35,836 nt of DNA from JAISGQ01 sp045536305. GTDB lineage: Bacteria > Bacillota > Clostridia > Oscillospirales > Acutalibacteraceae. The notes under the pieces were generated by a model, which did not search any database, was not told where the DNA came from, and was given only the letters and a program-made list of their open reading frames with translations. Where the stretch lies: contig JAZSNH010000045.1 in the NCBI GenBank assembly GCA_045536305.1, positions 1 through 35,836 of the forward strand. The letters run 5' to 3'. The position numbers and the translations under genes are program-made. Positions 14,779 through 22,839 of this stretch are shown here, in pieces (within the stretch, counting starts at the first letter, position 1; every line of letters starts with the position of its first letter).

Positions 14779-16578
14779 TTGTCTAAACAATTTTTAATGG
14801 GTAACGAAGCGGCTGCATTAGGCGCACTTCACGCAGGCGTAAAGCTTGTATCCGGATATCCCGGAACACCGTCAACAGAAATATTGGAAACTGTTGCCAA
14901 AAGAAATGATGGCAGTGTTTATGTTGAATGGTCTGTAAACGAGAAAGCTGCACTGGAGGTTGCGGCAGGTGCATCTTATGCGGGAGCACGTACGCTGGTA
15001 ACTATGAAGCAAGTAGGTTTGAATGTGGCATCTGATCCGCTCATGAGCCTTGCGTATGTGGGTGTTAAAGGCGGCATGGTTATTGTATCTGCCGATGATC
15101 CGGGTCCAATATCATCACAGACAGAACAGGATACACGCCATTTTGCACAGTTTTCAAAGCTTCCCTGTTTTGACCCTTCATCTCCCGAGGAATGCTATGA
15201 AATGATGAAGGATGCCTTTGAATACTCTGAAAAATATGAAACACCGGTGCTCTTTCGCCCTACAACACGTGTGTGTCACGGCTGTGCATCTGTTGAAATA
15301 GACGATCAGCCAAAGAAATATCCGAACCCCGAAGGCTTTATCAAGGATACCATGCGTTGGGTGATTTTCCCCAGAACTTCATATTTAAATCATATAAAAA
15401 TAGAAAAGCGAAACGAAGAGCTTAAAGCTGTATTTTCGGAATACAGATACAATAAGCTTGAAAAAGGAAGCAGGATAGGAATTGCCGCAGGCGGTATATC
15501 CTATGCATATATGAATGAAGCTCTTATCGATGTTGAGGAAAGACCTTCTGTTTTAAGAATTGCAACACCGCATCCGTTCCCCGAAAAGCTTGCGCTTGAG
15601 TTTTTGAGCAATGTGGACGAAGTGCTGGTGTTTGAGGAGCTTGATCCCGTTATAGAGCGTGAGCTTGTATTTCTTTGCGGAAAGTATGGCCTTGGCGTAA
15701 AGATAAGAGGCAAGCTGACAGAAGACAACGTCTCTGCGGGCGAAAATACCGTAGAATCCGCTAAAGATATTCTCTGTAAATGCTTCGGCCTGACCGAGAA
15801 AGCACCCGAGAGAGAAAATATCCTGCCGCTGCCGATAAGACCTCCGGTGCTTTGTGCAGGCTGTCCTCACAGAGCGTCATTCTATGCTGTAAAGAAAGCG
15901 GCAAAAGGGAAGAAGGCTGTTTTCAGCGGAGATATCGGCTGTTATACCCTCGGCAATGCACAGCCTCTTGACATGGTTGACACATGTCTCTGTATGGGTG
16001 CTGATGTTACCATAGCTCAGGGACTGCACAGAATAGAGCCTGATACTGTGAATTTCTCATTTATAGGTGACTCAACCTTTTTTGCATCGGGTATGACGGG
16101 CGTTGTAAATGCGGTATATAATCAGACGGATATCGTGCTTGTTGTACTGGATAATTCAACAACTGCAATGACCGGCCAACAGCCTCACCCCGGTACAGGA
16201 AAAACCATGATGGGCAGCATCTCGGAAAAAGTAAGCATCGAAAATGTCCTTCGTGGAATGGGTGTCGAATATGTAGAAACCGTAGATCCTTTTGACCATA
16301 AGGCCGCAGTGGAAACTGTAAAGACTGCCATGGATAAAAAAGGTGTTCGTGCTGTTATTCTTCGCGCTCCGTGCATAGCAGTCAGCAAAGGCAATGCTCC
16401 ATATATCGTAAATCACGAAAAGTGCGTTAACTGCAAAATGTGCATAAAGGAGCTTGGCTGCCCTGCGATCTCGGTTTGTGACGGAAAAGTGCAGATAGAA
16501 AGCTCACTTTGCCGAGGCTGTGATCTGTGTGCACAGATATGCCCGACAAAGGCAATTGAGAAAGGAGATGCAAGATGA
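14779..16578 (+). CDS. iorA: Indolepyruvate:ferredoxin oxidoreductase, alpha subunit
   Basis: Catalytic subunit of an oxygen-sensitive, thiamine-pyrophosphate enzyme that decarboxylates aromatic 2-oxo acids (indolepyruvate, phenylpyruvate, hydroxyphenylpyruvate) to aryl-acetyl-CoA while reducing ferredoxin. The 599-residue protein has the expected pyrimidine-binding domain (SGYPGTPSTEI near residue 26), a TPP-binding core (GDSTFFASG, later LDNSTTAMTG) and, from C549 to about residue 590, a two-cluster ferredoxin domain with CxxCxxC-type motifs. The start is TTG with AGAAGGGG just upstream. iorB overlaps its end by four bases (ATGA), so the subunits are translationally coupled. With paaK downstream the enzyme may run in either direction, including reductive carboxylation of aryl-acetyl-CoA for aromatic amino-acid synthesis. 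Confidence 0.95.
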   Translation: MSKQFLMGNEAAALGALHAGVKLVSGYPGTPSTEILETVAKRNDGSVYVEWSVNEKAALEVAAGASYAGARTLVTMKQVGLNVASDPLMSLAYVGVKGGMVIVSADDPGPISSQTEQDTRHFAQFSKLPCFDPSSPEECYEMMKDAFEYSEKYETPVLFRPTTRVCHGCASVEIDDQPKKYPNPEGFIKDTMRWVIFPRTSYLNHIKIEKRNEELKAVFSEYRYNKLEKGSRIGIAAGGISYAYMNEALIDVEERPSVLRIATPHPFPEKLALEFLSNVDEVLVFEELDPVIERELVFLCGKYGLGVKIRGKLTEDNVSAGENTVESAKDILCKCFGLTEKAPERENILPLPIRPPVLCAGCPHRASFYAVKKAAKGKKAVFSGDIGCYTLGNAQPLDMVDTCLCMGADVTIAQGLHRIEPDTVNFSFIGDSTFFASGMTGVVNAVYNQTDIVLVVLDNSTTAMTGQQPHPGTGKTMMGSISEKVSIENVLRGMGVEYVETVDPFDHKAAVETVKTAMDKKGVRAVILRAPCIAVSKGNAPYIVNHEKCVNCKMCIKELGCPAISVCDGKVQIESSLCRGCDLCAQICPTKAIEKGDAR

Positions 16579-17144
16579 AGACCGATATTTTACTTTGCGG
16601 AGTAGGCGGTCAGGGAACCGTGCTTGCCTCCAGACTCCTTGCATACATATTCATGGAAAAGGGCTTGAATGTTCGAACCGCCGAAACTATAGGAATGGCG
16701 CAGAGAGGCGGTTGTGTAGTCTCTCACATGAGAGCGGGAGAAAATATAGCCTCTCCGATGATACCTAAAAAAGGCGCAGATGTGATAATAGCCTTTGAAC
16801 CTGCCGAAGCAGTCCGCTGCATGGATTATTTAAGGGACGGAGGAACCGTTATAGTCAATAAAAAAGCTGTAAAGCCTGTAACCGCCTCACTTAGCGGAAC
16901 AGATTATAACGGTGAAGGTGAAATAGAATTTCTCAGAGAAAAGGTTAAGAATGTCCTTGTTATAGACGGAGATTGCGTTTGCGAAAAATGCGGCAGCTCA
17001 AAGGTTCTCAACACTGTACTGCTTGCTGCGGCGGTGAAATGCGGATCGATCGGAATTTCTGAGGAAGAATTTAAGACTGCAATAAGAAAAATGCTTCCGG
17101 AAAAATTCATAGACCTGAACATAAAAGCTGTAGACGCAGTTTAA
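16575..17144 (+). CDS. iorB: Indolepyruvate:ferredoxin oxidoreductase, beta subunit
   Basis: Gamma-type subunit of the 2-oxoacid:ferredoxin oxidoreductase family that completes the IorAB heterodimer. The 189-residue protein begins with the CGVGGQGTVLASRLLA motif typical of this subunit, and GMAQRGG follows near residue 40. Its ATG lies inside the stop region of iorA (four-base overlap) and is preceded by GAAAGGAG. paaK follows immediately downstream. Length and motifs match the family, with nothing missing. Confidence 0.95.
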   Translation: MKTDILLCGVGGQGTVLASRLLAYIFMEKGLNVRTAETIGMAQRGGCVVSHMRAGENIASPMIPKKGADVIIAFEPAEAVRCMDYLRDGGTVIVNKKAVKPVTASLSGTDYNGEGEIEFLREKVKNVLVIDGDCVCEKCGSSKVLNTVLLAAAVKCGSIGISEEEFKTAIRKMLPEKFIDLNIKAVDAV

Positions 17145-17156
17145 GGAGTGACCTAT

Positions 17157-18386
17157 ATGAAAATGACAGATACTCAGCTTAGCATTATCAAAGAGCAGTT
17201 GAAGCATCTTACAAGCATCGATTGCTTCTATAAGAACAAATTAGAGGGATATGATGTCAATATTAACTCTCAGGAGGATTTTGAGAAGCTTCCCTTTACA
17301 TGGAAGGGTGATCTTCGCGAGGCATATCCTCTGGGGTTGGCAGCAGTAGACGAAAAAGAGATAGTCAGAATACATTCCTCATCGGGAACAACAGGAATCC
17401 CTGTTATAATTCCTTATACCGCGCAGGATGTAAGCGATTGGGCAGAGATGTTTGCAAGGTGTTATGCAACGGCAGGAATAACAAATGAAGACAGGATCCA
17501 TATAACCCCGGGCTACGGCCTTTGGACAGCGGGCATAGGCTTTCAGGCAGGTGCGGAAAAACTCGGAGCAATGGCGGTTCCGATGGGTCCGGGAAACACA
17601 GAAAAGCAGCTTAAAATGATGATGGATCTCAAGTCCACCGTTCTCTGTGCAACCTCGTCCTACGCACTGCTGCTTGCAGAGGAAATTGCAAAAAGAGGCA
17701 TAAAGGATAAAATACATCTGAAGAAAGGTGTCATCGGATCTGAGCGTTGGGGCGAAAAGATGAGAAAGAGGATCGCAGATGAGCTTGGCGTTCAGCTCTT
17801 CGATATCTATGGGCTCACCGAGGTGTATGGGCCAGGTATAGGTATCTCATGTGAGCACGAGTGTGGAATGCATTTCTGGGATGATTACCTGTATTTCGAA
17901 ATAGTAGACCCGAAGACAGGCGAAAATCTTCCCGATGGCGAGATCGGAGAGCTTGTAATCACAACTCTCCGCAAGCAGGGCGCGCCGCTTATCCGTTACA
18001 GAACACACGATCTTACAAGGATCATTCCCGGCGAATGTCCTTGCGGAAACAAGTATCCAAGAATAGACACCATTTTAGGACGAACCGACGATATGGTAAA
18101 GGTCAAGGGTGTAAACATTTTCCCGAGCCAGATCGAAGAGCTTTTGGCAGGTATCGACGGAGCATCGAGTGAGTATCAGTTTATGCTTGACCATGTAAAC
18201 GGAAAGGATATATGTACGCTTTTCGTTGAGCATACCGAAGGGGCAAACAAGTATATGCTTCAGAGCGAGATACAGGAAAGATTCAAATACAAGATCGGTA
18301 TAATGGTTGATGTAAAGCCTGTTGAAATCGGAGAGCTTCCAAGAAGCGAAAAGAAATCGACAAGAGTTTTCGATAACAGATATTGA
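17157..18386 (+). CDS. paaK: Phenylacetate-CoA ligase
   Basis: Adenylate-forming enzyme that joins phenylacetate or related aryl-acetates to coenzyme A using ATP. The 409-residue protein shows the AMP-binding loop SSSGTTG at residues 74-80, the DIYGLTE motif of the ANL superfamily and the C-terminal GRTDDMVKVKG hinge. The start is taken at ATG 17157 because AAGGAG lies eight bases upstream; the GTG at 17148 is too close to that site. It shares a transcript with iorAB. Together the set could convert aryl-acetates taken up from the environment to aryl-acetyl-CoA and carboxylate them to aromatic 2-oxo acids, or in reverse conserve energy from aromatic amino acids. A terminator follows directly. 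Confidence 0.93.
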   Translation: MKMTDTQLSIIKEQLKHLTSIDCFYKNKLEGYDVNINSQEDFEKLPFTWKGDLREAYPLGLAAVDEKEIVRIHSSSGTTGIPVIIPYTAQDVSDWAEMFARCYATAGITNEDRIHITPGYGLWTAGIGFQAGAEKLGAMAVPMGPGNTEKQLKMMMDLKSTVLCATSSYALLLAEEIAKRGIKDKIHLKKGVIGSERWGEKMRKRIADELGVQLFDIYGLTEVYGPGIGISCEHECGMHFWDDYLYFEIVDPKTGENLPDGEIGELVITTLRKQGAPLIRYRTHDLTRIIPGECPCGNKYPRIDTILGRTDDMVKVKGVNIFPSQIEELLAGIDGASSEYQFMLDHVNGKDICTLFVEHTEGANKYMLQSEIQERFKYKIGIMVDVKPVEIGELPRSEKKSTRVFDNRY

Positions 18387-18388
18387 TA

Positions 18389-18422
18389 AAAAAAGGTTGA
18401 CGAAAAATCGTCAACCTTTTTT
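18389..18422 (+). terminator. Bidirectional terminator between paaK and the histidine phosphatase
   Basis: A 15-base stem (18389-18403 with 18408-18422) with a four-A loop, and A and T tracts on the two sides. It serves the convergent genes on both strands. Confidence 0.85.
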
Positions 18423-18423
18423 G

Positions 18424-19113
18424 CTATTTAACATCGCCTGCCTTGTCGGCGGCTTCACGCCCAAGCTTATAAAGCCTTTCCTGCTCCTCATCCAAAGCGG
18501 CATCATGGGGGAGAACATCATACACCTCAAAAACTCTGCCGCTTGTCCATAGCTGAGGATGAATACGCACAGAATATCCGCAGCCGCCATCCATCATCCA
18601 GTCGCTCATAGGTGCCTGAGGGAGTCCGTAGCGGCTGAGTATAGTCATAATAGTGCCTGCGTGTGCAACAATGACGGCGCTTGTTATTCCTGTTTTCATA
18701 AGTCCTGCTACGGTTAATTCAAAAGCTTCGCAGACGCGAGCGGCAAAATCAGCACCCGATTCACCGCCGGGAGGAGCATCAACGCCGCCTGCATTTATCC
18801 ATTCGGAGAACCATTTGTTGTTTTTTAAATCGTCAGCATTTTTACCCTCAAATTCTCCGAAGCAGATCTCTCTGAAGGCGTCTATAACAACAGGCACGGC
18901 ATGGGGATAGAGAATAGAAAGAGTTTCGGTGCATCTTTTCATAGGACTTGTAAGAAAAGCTCCTGCACCGGGATATTCACAATTTTCTGCAAGATATTTC
19001 AGCCTCTCGACCCCGACCTCGGCAAGAGATACATCTGTACTTCCGATATACTGTCCGTATAAATTTCCGTCAATTATGCCATGTCGGATGAAGTGAATTT
19101 GGTATGTTTTCAT
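18424..19113 (-). CDS. Histidine phosphatase family protein
   Basis: Branch-1 histidine phosphatase (phosphoglycerate mutase-like fold), 229 residues. The phospho-acceptor motif is IRHG with H11 as the nucleophile. A second conserved arginine lies in the SPMKRC segment, and the second histidine in IVAHAGT. Family members act on small phosphorylated metabolites (for example alpha-ribazole phosphate, sugar phosphates) or are broad phosphatases; the substrate here cannot be told, and no cobalamin genes are adjacent. The start is ATG with GAGGA seven bases upstream. It is transcribed alone, divergent from the XRE regulator and convergent with paaK. Confidence 0.88.
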   Translation of the reverse strand: MKTYQIHFIRHGIIDGNLYGQYIGSTDVSLAEVGVERLKYLAENCEYPGAGAFLTSPMKRCTETLSILYPHAVPVVIDAFREICFGEFEGKNADDLKNNKWFSEWINAGGVDAPPGGESGADFAARVCEAFELTVAGLMKTGITSAVIVAHAGTIMTILSRYGLPQAPMSDWMMDGGCGYSVRIHPQLWTSGRVFEVYDVLPHDAALDEEQERLYKLGREAADKAGDVK

Positions 19114-19150
19114 GAATTTGTCCTCAATTCGCTAAAGGTGTAAATATTTG

Positions 19151-19179
19151 TTGAAATTACTATTTGTTTATGATATTAT
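19151..19179 (+). promoter_or_regulatory. sigma-A type promoter for the XRE regulator
   Basis: TTGAAA (19151-19156), a 17-base spacer and TATTAT (19174-19179), 33 bases upstream of the GTG start. I see no obvious inverted repeat that would be an autoregulatory operator. Confidence 0.6.
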
Positions 19180-19212
19180 TCTAAGGCACCCTAAAAAAAG
19201 GAGATGTAATGA

Positions 19213-19923
19213 GTGAACGACAGCTTCCCAAGGATTATAACACTTTTGCGTACAGAACGCAAGTTGACACAAAAACAAGCGGCAAGTGCGCTGGGTATAT
19301 CTCAGGCGCTGCTTTCACATTATGAAAGAGGAATCAGAGAGTGCGGACTCGATTTCCTCGTACACTGTGCAGATTTTTACGGAGTTTCCTGCGATTATCT
19401 CTTAGGTCGATCAACCGACAGAAACGGTGCAATGCTTACTGTCGATGATATCCCCGAGCCTGAGGCATCAGCGGCAGATGACAAGAAGTTCATAGGCTCT
19501 CCCGTGCCTATACTCAATAAGAAGATCGTCGCAAACTCTTTGAATATATTGTTTTCTATGCTTCAGCAAGCAAAATGCAAGGCTCTTACAGGCGAAATAT
19601 CCGCTTATCTTATGCTTGCTGTATATAAAATGTTCCGTATCATGTACTTCTCGAACCCGAAGAACAATAAGAGCTATTTCCAGATAAACGACGGAATGTC
19701 GAAGGCTCTTTCAAGTGCCGCAATGGAGGTGCTTGAGGGTAAGATCGCAATACTTGCCTCGGGAAAGGATATAGATCAGCTCGAAGGCTTGGAAAATCCC
19801 GATGCTCTCAGCCTCTCTGAAGAATCTCTTCAGAAAGCATTCCCGTTGTTTGCACCGTCGCTTCTCAATCTTGTAAGATCTGCAGAAGTAAGAATGGGTG
19901 CAGAACCGCCTAAAAAGAAATAA
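19213..19923 (+). CDS. XRE-family helix-turn-helix regulator
   Basis: A 236-residue protein with an N-terminal Cro/C1-type HTH domain (about residues 5-63; KLTQKQAASALGIS and LSHYERGIRE are the recognition region). The rest (about 100-236) is predominantly helical and I do not recognise it; it could sense a ligand or a partner. The start is GTG with AAAGGAG nine bases upstream; the ATG four bases earlier is in another frame. It has its own promoter and terminator, so it is monocistronic. It carries no phage or toxin-antitoxin neighbour, and its targets are unknown. The FYGVSCDYLLGRS tail of the HTH domain is typical of clostridial chromosomal XRE proteins. Confidence 0.85.
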   Translation: MNDSFPRIITLLRTERKLTQKQAASALGISQALLSHYERGIRECGLDFLVHCADFYGVSCDYLLGRSTDRNGAMLTVDDIPEPEASAADDKKFIGSPVPILNKKIVANSLNILFSMLQQAKCKALTGEISAYLMLAVYKMFRIMYFSNPKNNKSYFQINDGMSKALSSAAMEVLEGKIAILASGKDIDQLEGLENPDALSLSEESLQKAFPLFAPSLLNLVRSAEVRMGAEPPKKK

Positions 19924-19927
19924 ATTT

Positions 19928-19960
19928 TCACCCTACTTCGAATAGAAGTAGGGTGATTTT
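19928..19960 (+). terminator. Bidirectional terminator between XRE gene and nucleoside phosphorylase
   Basis: A perfect 12-base stem (19928-19939 with 19945-19956) with a five-base loop, followed by ATTTTT on the plus side and preceded by AAATTT. It closes both the XRE gene and the long minus-strand operon. Confidence 0.8.
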
Positions 19961-19968
19961 TGCAATAA

Positions 19969-20730
19969 CTAAATAATATCAACCAGTTTTCTGCATAGCA
20001 TAACAAGATTATATCGTATACCTTCGCTGCATTGCCAGTCTCTGTTATCCCATTCTGCCTGAGAAACATCATCACCGCCGTAAATCAGAGCGCCGTAGTC
20101 AAAGTCTCGAAACTGAGCGACAGCTATACAGCCTGCCTGCTCCATTTCAACTATCTTTGCGCCTTCTTTTCTTCTTCTGGTTATCCTGTCAGGAGTTTCT
20201 CTGAAGATTGCATCAGTTGTCCAGGTAAGTCCACGGATATAGGGGACAGAGGAGTTTTCAAGATAATTGATAATTTTTTCAGTAACATCGGGTTTTGTAT
20301 AAATATATCTTGAAGGCTCTATGTAATGAAAGGAAAATCCCTCGTCACGAATAGCACCGTCAACGACCAGTATTTCACCGACCTTAATATTAGTGTCAAG
20401 GACTCCGCCGCCGCCGCAGAACATGACCTTGGTGATGCCCATGGAATTAAACAGGTCAAGATTTCCGCCGCAGGCAGGACAGCCAACAAAGCCGAGAGTA
20501 ATAAGCACATCGGAGTCGGCAAAACGATATATGGGAACCGGGTTTTCACCGCTGATTACTCTGTCGGGTATAATCTTGCCTCCATTTATCAGCTTTTCCA
20601 TTATTTCGGGAAAAAAGGTAATTACCAGCTTGTTTGTATCAAAGGGCTGCTGAGAGAAATCTGATGGATTGAGCGTGGCAGTCTTTCTGTCGTCAAATTC
20701 CAGAATAGGATATTCATGTTCTGTTATCAT
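19969..20730 (-). CDS. Nucleoside phosphorylase family protein
   Basis: A 253-residue member of the PNP/UDP phosphorylase superfamily, which splits nucleosides with phosphate (or with water in the hydrolase branch). Family signs are the glycine-rich CGGGGVLD segment near residue 107 and the IVEMEQAG motif near residue 193, whose glutamates bind the ribose. The N-terminus is longer than in compact purine phosphorylases. Substrate (purine or uridine) cannot be assigned. The ATG has AGGAGG nine bases upstream. It is the last gene of the minus-strand metG-to-phosphorylase cluster and ends at the terminator at 19928-19960. With RNase PH in the same operon, nucleotide salvage from RNA decay is a possible link, but this is inference. 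Confidence 0.85.
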   Translation of the reverse strand: MITEHEYPILEFDDRKTATLNPSDFSQQPFDTNKLVITFFPEIMEKLINGGKIIPDRVISGENPVPIYRFADSDVLITLGFVGCPACGGNLDLFNSMGITKVMFCGGGGVLDTNIKVGEILVVDGAIRDEGFSFHYIEPSRYIYTKPDVTEKIINYLENSSVPYIRGLTWTTDAIFRETPDRITRRRKEGAKIVEMEQAGCIAVAQFRDFDYGALIYGGDDVSQAEWDNRDWQCSEGIRYNLVMLCRKLVDII

Positions 20731-20757
20731 TCTGCCGGGCCTCCTGAAATTTATTTA

Positions 20758-21573
20758 CTAAAGTTTGATGTGTGCACAGATATTATTTTCGCCTGCTGCC
20801 CTGACAAATCCCAGTGACTCATATAAAGCTATCGCCGCAGTATTGTCTATATCTACAAGAAGCATCATGCCGTTGGGTTTATTCAGTTCAATGGCTTTTG
20901 CCATCATGGACTTTGCGTAGCCCATATTGCGGCAGCATTCCTTTACAAATATATCATAGGGTTCATTTTCATCGTATTTGTGAGTGATATCGATATAGCC
21001 GACGGCTTGATCATTTTCTATTGCGAGAATTATTCTGAATCTGTCAGGGGCATTCAGGATCTTTTCTGCGGTCCAGTAGCATTCGGCAGAATGCATGGAG
21101 ATGTACTGCTCTCTGTATTTTTCGCTGTAAAGTTCGATGTGATGATCGCTTTCAAAAGCAACTTCGTTTTTCAGTATCATCTTCTGCTGCTCTGTTTCAA
21201 ACTGTGCATTTTCGTTCTTTAAGGCAGAGTGGAGCAGATGATTGTTCGGGTTATAAATGAAATCGATATTATACCCATTTATATTGTCTTTCAGATACGA
21301 GATAATCTCATCGTATGCTTCCTTATGCCTTGAGAGACCAACCAGCATTTCAGCATAAGACTCGTTTTCGAGGACCAGAAAAACAAACAGACCTGTGATC
21401 CTGTCTCCGTCAAAAACTCCTAATATAAGATTATCAGGATTGTTCGGTGCGTTCAGCAGATTGCACCTTATCTGTTCTTCGTTTCGGAGCATAGGATCTC
21501 TGAAAGACGAGTCACTGTTCACATCATTTATAAAGCCGAAATAATCAGTTGTGTTGTCCAATATTTTAATCAT
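20758..21573 (-). CDS. GNAT family N-acetyltransferase (two-domain)
   Basis: A 271-residue protein whose C-terminal half (about 140-271) is a clear GNAT acetyltransferase: the acetyl-CoA loop region CRNMGYAKSMMAKAIE and the later AIALYESLGFVRA motif are both present. The N-terminal half looks like a second, degenerate GNAT-like or accessory domain. The acceptor is unknown. The ATG has CGGAG upstream. It lies 27 bases after the smaller acetyltransferase and 27 bases before the nucleoside phosphorylase, all in one direction, so the three are probably co-transcribed. Confidence 0.8.
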   Translation of the reverse strand: MIKILDNTTDYFGFINDVNSDSSFRDPMLRNEEQIRCNLLNAPNNPDNLILGVFDGDRITGLFVFLVLENESYAEMLVGLSRHKEAYDEIISYLKDNINGYNIDFIYNPNNHLLHSALKNENAQFETEQQKMILKNEVAFESDHHIELYSEKYREQYISMHSAECYWTAEKILNAPDRFRIILAIENDQAVGYIDITHKYDENEPYDIFVKECCRNMGYAKSMMAKAIELNKPNGMMLLVDIDNTAAIALYESLGFVRAAGENNICAHIKL

Positions 21574-21600
21574 GACTGACTCCGCGATATCAGATAATTT

Positions 21601-22113
21601 TTATATATGCTGTTTTGCTATTCTTACATAATATTTGTGTTCATCCTCATGCTCGATATATCCGCCGTTATGAAGCATGATTTTTAATGAGGCAGGATTA
21701 TCCTTGTTTGCTCTCAGATAAAACTCGTCCTCGGGAATGATATCCCTGGCTGTCTGCAAAAGCAGTCTGAGACCTTCCCGACCATAGCCGAGTCCGCGCC
21801 TGTCTTTACTGATAAAATATCCGATATGCCCTGCGCCGACACGCAAGGATTCACACAGATAGTGGCGCAGGCGAAACTGACCTATGATCTCGTTATCGTT
21901 CCACAGAAAATAGAAGGTCTCGGGAACATAACCCTCGGGCAGTCCTATGCCCTCGGAAAATCCAATCATCTGAGGCAGCCCTGTACTTGCAAAATCATCA
22001 TAAGAGATGCCGTGCAGGTCGTTTAGAAAACCGTTCTCATCGGCAGGGATATCACGCACAAAGAGGTGTTCCTTTTCGATATCCTCGAGGTTTGCCTTTT
22101 TCAAATACAGCAT
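21601..22113 (-). CDS. GNAT family N-acetyltransferase
   Basis: A 170-residue single-domain GNAT protein. The acetyl-CoA binding segment RRGLGYGREGLRLLL lies near residue 110, and the late strand-helix NPASLKIMLHNGGYIE is typical of the family. The substrate is unknown; the sequence resembles clostridial proteins annotated only as acetyltransferases. The ATG lies nine bases after the rph stop and has little ribosome binding site, so translation is probably coupled to rph. It is not closely similar to the neighbouring two-domain acetyltransferase, so the pair is not a recent duplication. Confidence 0.82.
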   Translation of the reverse strand: MLYLKKANLEDIEKEHLFVRDIPADENGFLNDLHGISYDDFASTGLPQMIGFSEGIGLPEGYVPETFYFLWNDNEIIGQFRLRHYLCESLRVGAGHIGYFISKDRRGLGYGREGLRLLLQTARDIIPEDEFYLRANKDNPASLKIMLHNGGYIEHEDEHKYYVRIAKQHI

Positions 22114-22122
22114 AGCAAAGAA

Positions 22123-22827
22123 TTATAATACACTGCTTTGCAGCTTCATAAGCTCTTTGATAGCATTCTCTCCGAGTTCTAAAAGCTCGTTAAGCTCGGA
22201 ACGGGTAAAGGAGCGTTCTTCGCCTGTGCCCTGAACCTCGATAAATTCGCCTGCTTCGTTCATGATAAGATTCATATCGACCTCTGCGGCAGAATCCTCT
22301 ATATAGCAAAGATCGGCAATAGGAGTATTGTTTGAAATACCTACAGAAACAGCGGCAATCTGATGGACGATTGGGTCTTTCTCAATAAGCCCCTGCTCGA
22401 GCCATTTTTTAATACCAAGCTTAAGCGCAACATAAGCGCCTGTGATAGAAGCGGTGCGAGTGCCGCCATCAGCCTGAATTACATCACAGTCTATCCATAT
22501 AGTGTTTTCGCCCAGAGCCTCAAAGTCAACAGCATTGCGAAGGCTTCTGCCTATAAGACGCTTTATCTCCGTGCTTCTGCCGTCAGGCTTGCTTGTTTCA
22601 CGGCGCTTGCGTGTTGGGGTAGAGGCAGGGAGCATGGCATATTCTGCGGTCAGCCAGCCCTTGCCTGTGTCTTTCAGAAAAGGCATGGTGCCTGTTTCAA
22701 GCATAGCTGTGCAAAGCACTCTTGTGTTGCCCCAGTTAATAAGCACCGAGCCGCCTGTGGTGTTTGTGAAGTTGGGGATTATCTCAATGTTTCTCAGTTC
22801 ATTGGGTTTTCTTCCGTCGGGTCTCAT
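22123..22827 (-). CDS. rph: Ribonuclease PH
   Basis: Phosphate-dependent 3'-to-5' exoribonuclease that trims the 3' ends of tRNA precursors. The 234-residue protein begins with MRPDGR, the family start signature. It contains the GNTRVLCTA strand near residue 37 and the DCDVIQADGGTRTASITGAYVAL core near residue 113. The ATG at 22827 has AGAGGTG six bases upstream; a GTG three codons earlier is less likely. It lies 12 bases after the M32 carboxypeptidase stop in the same operon. The C-terminus is of normal length and no XTP pyrophosphatase gene follows, unlike the arrangement in Bacillus. Confidence 0.95.
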   Translation of the reverse strand: MRPDGRKPNELRNIEIIPNFTNTTGGSVLINWGNTRVLCTAMLETGTMPFLKDTGKGWLTAEYAMLPASTPTRKRRETSKPDGRSTEIKRLIGRSLRNAVDFEALGENTIWIDCDVIQADGGTRTASITGAYVALKLGIKKWLEQGLIEKDPIVHQIAAVSVGISNNTPIADLCYIEDSAAEVDMNLIMNEAGEFIEVQGTGEERSFTRSELNELLELGENAIKELMKLQSSVL

Positions 22828-22839
22828 TTTCTGCACCTC

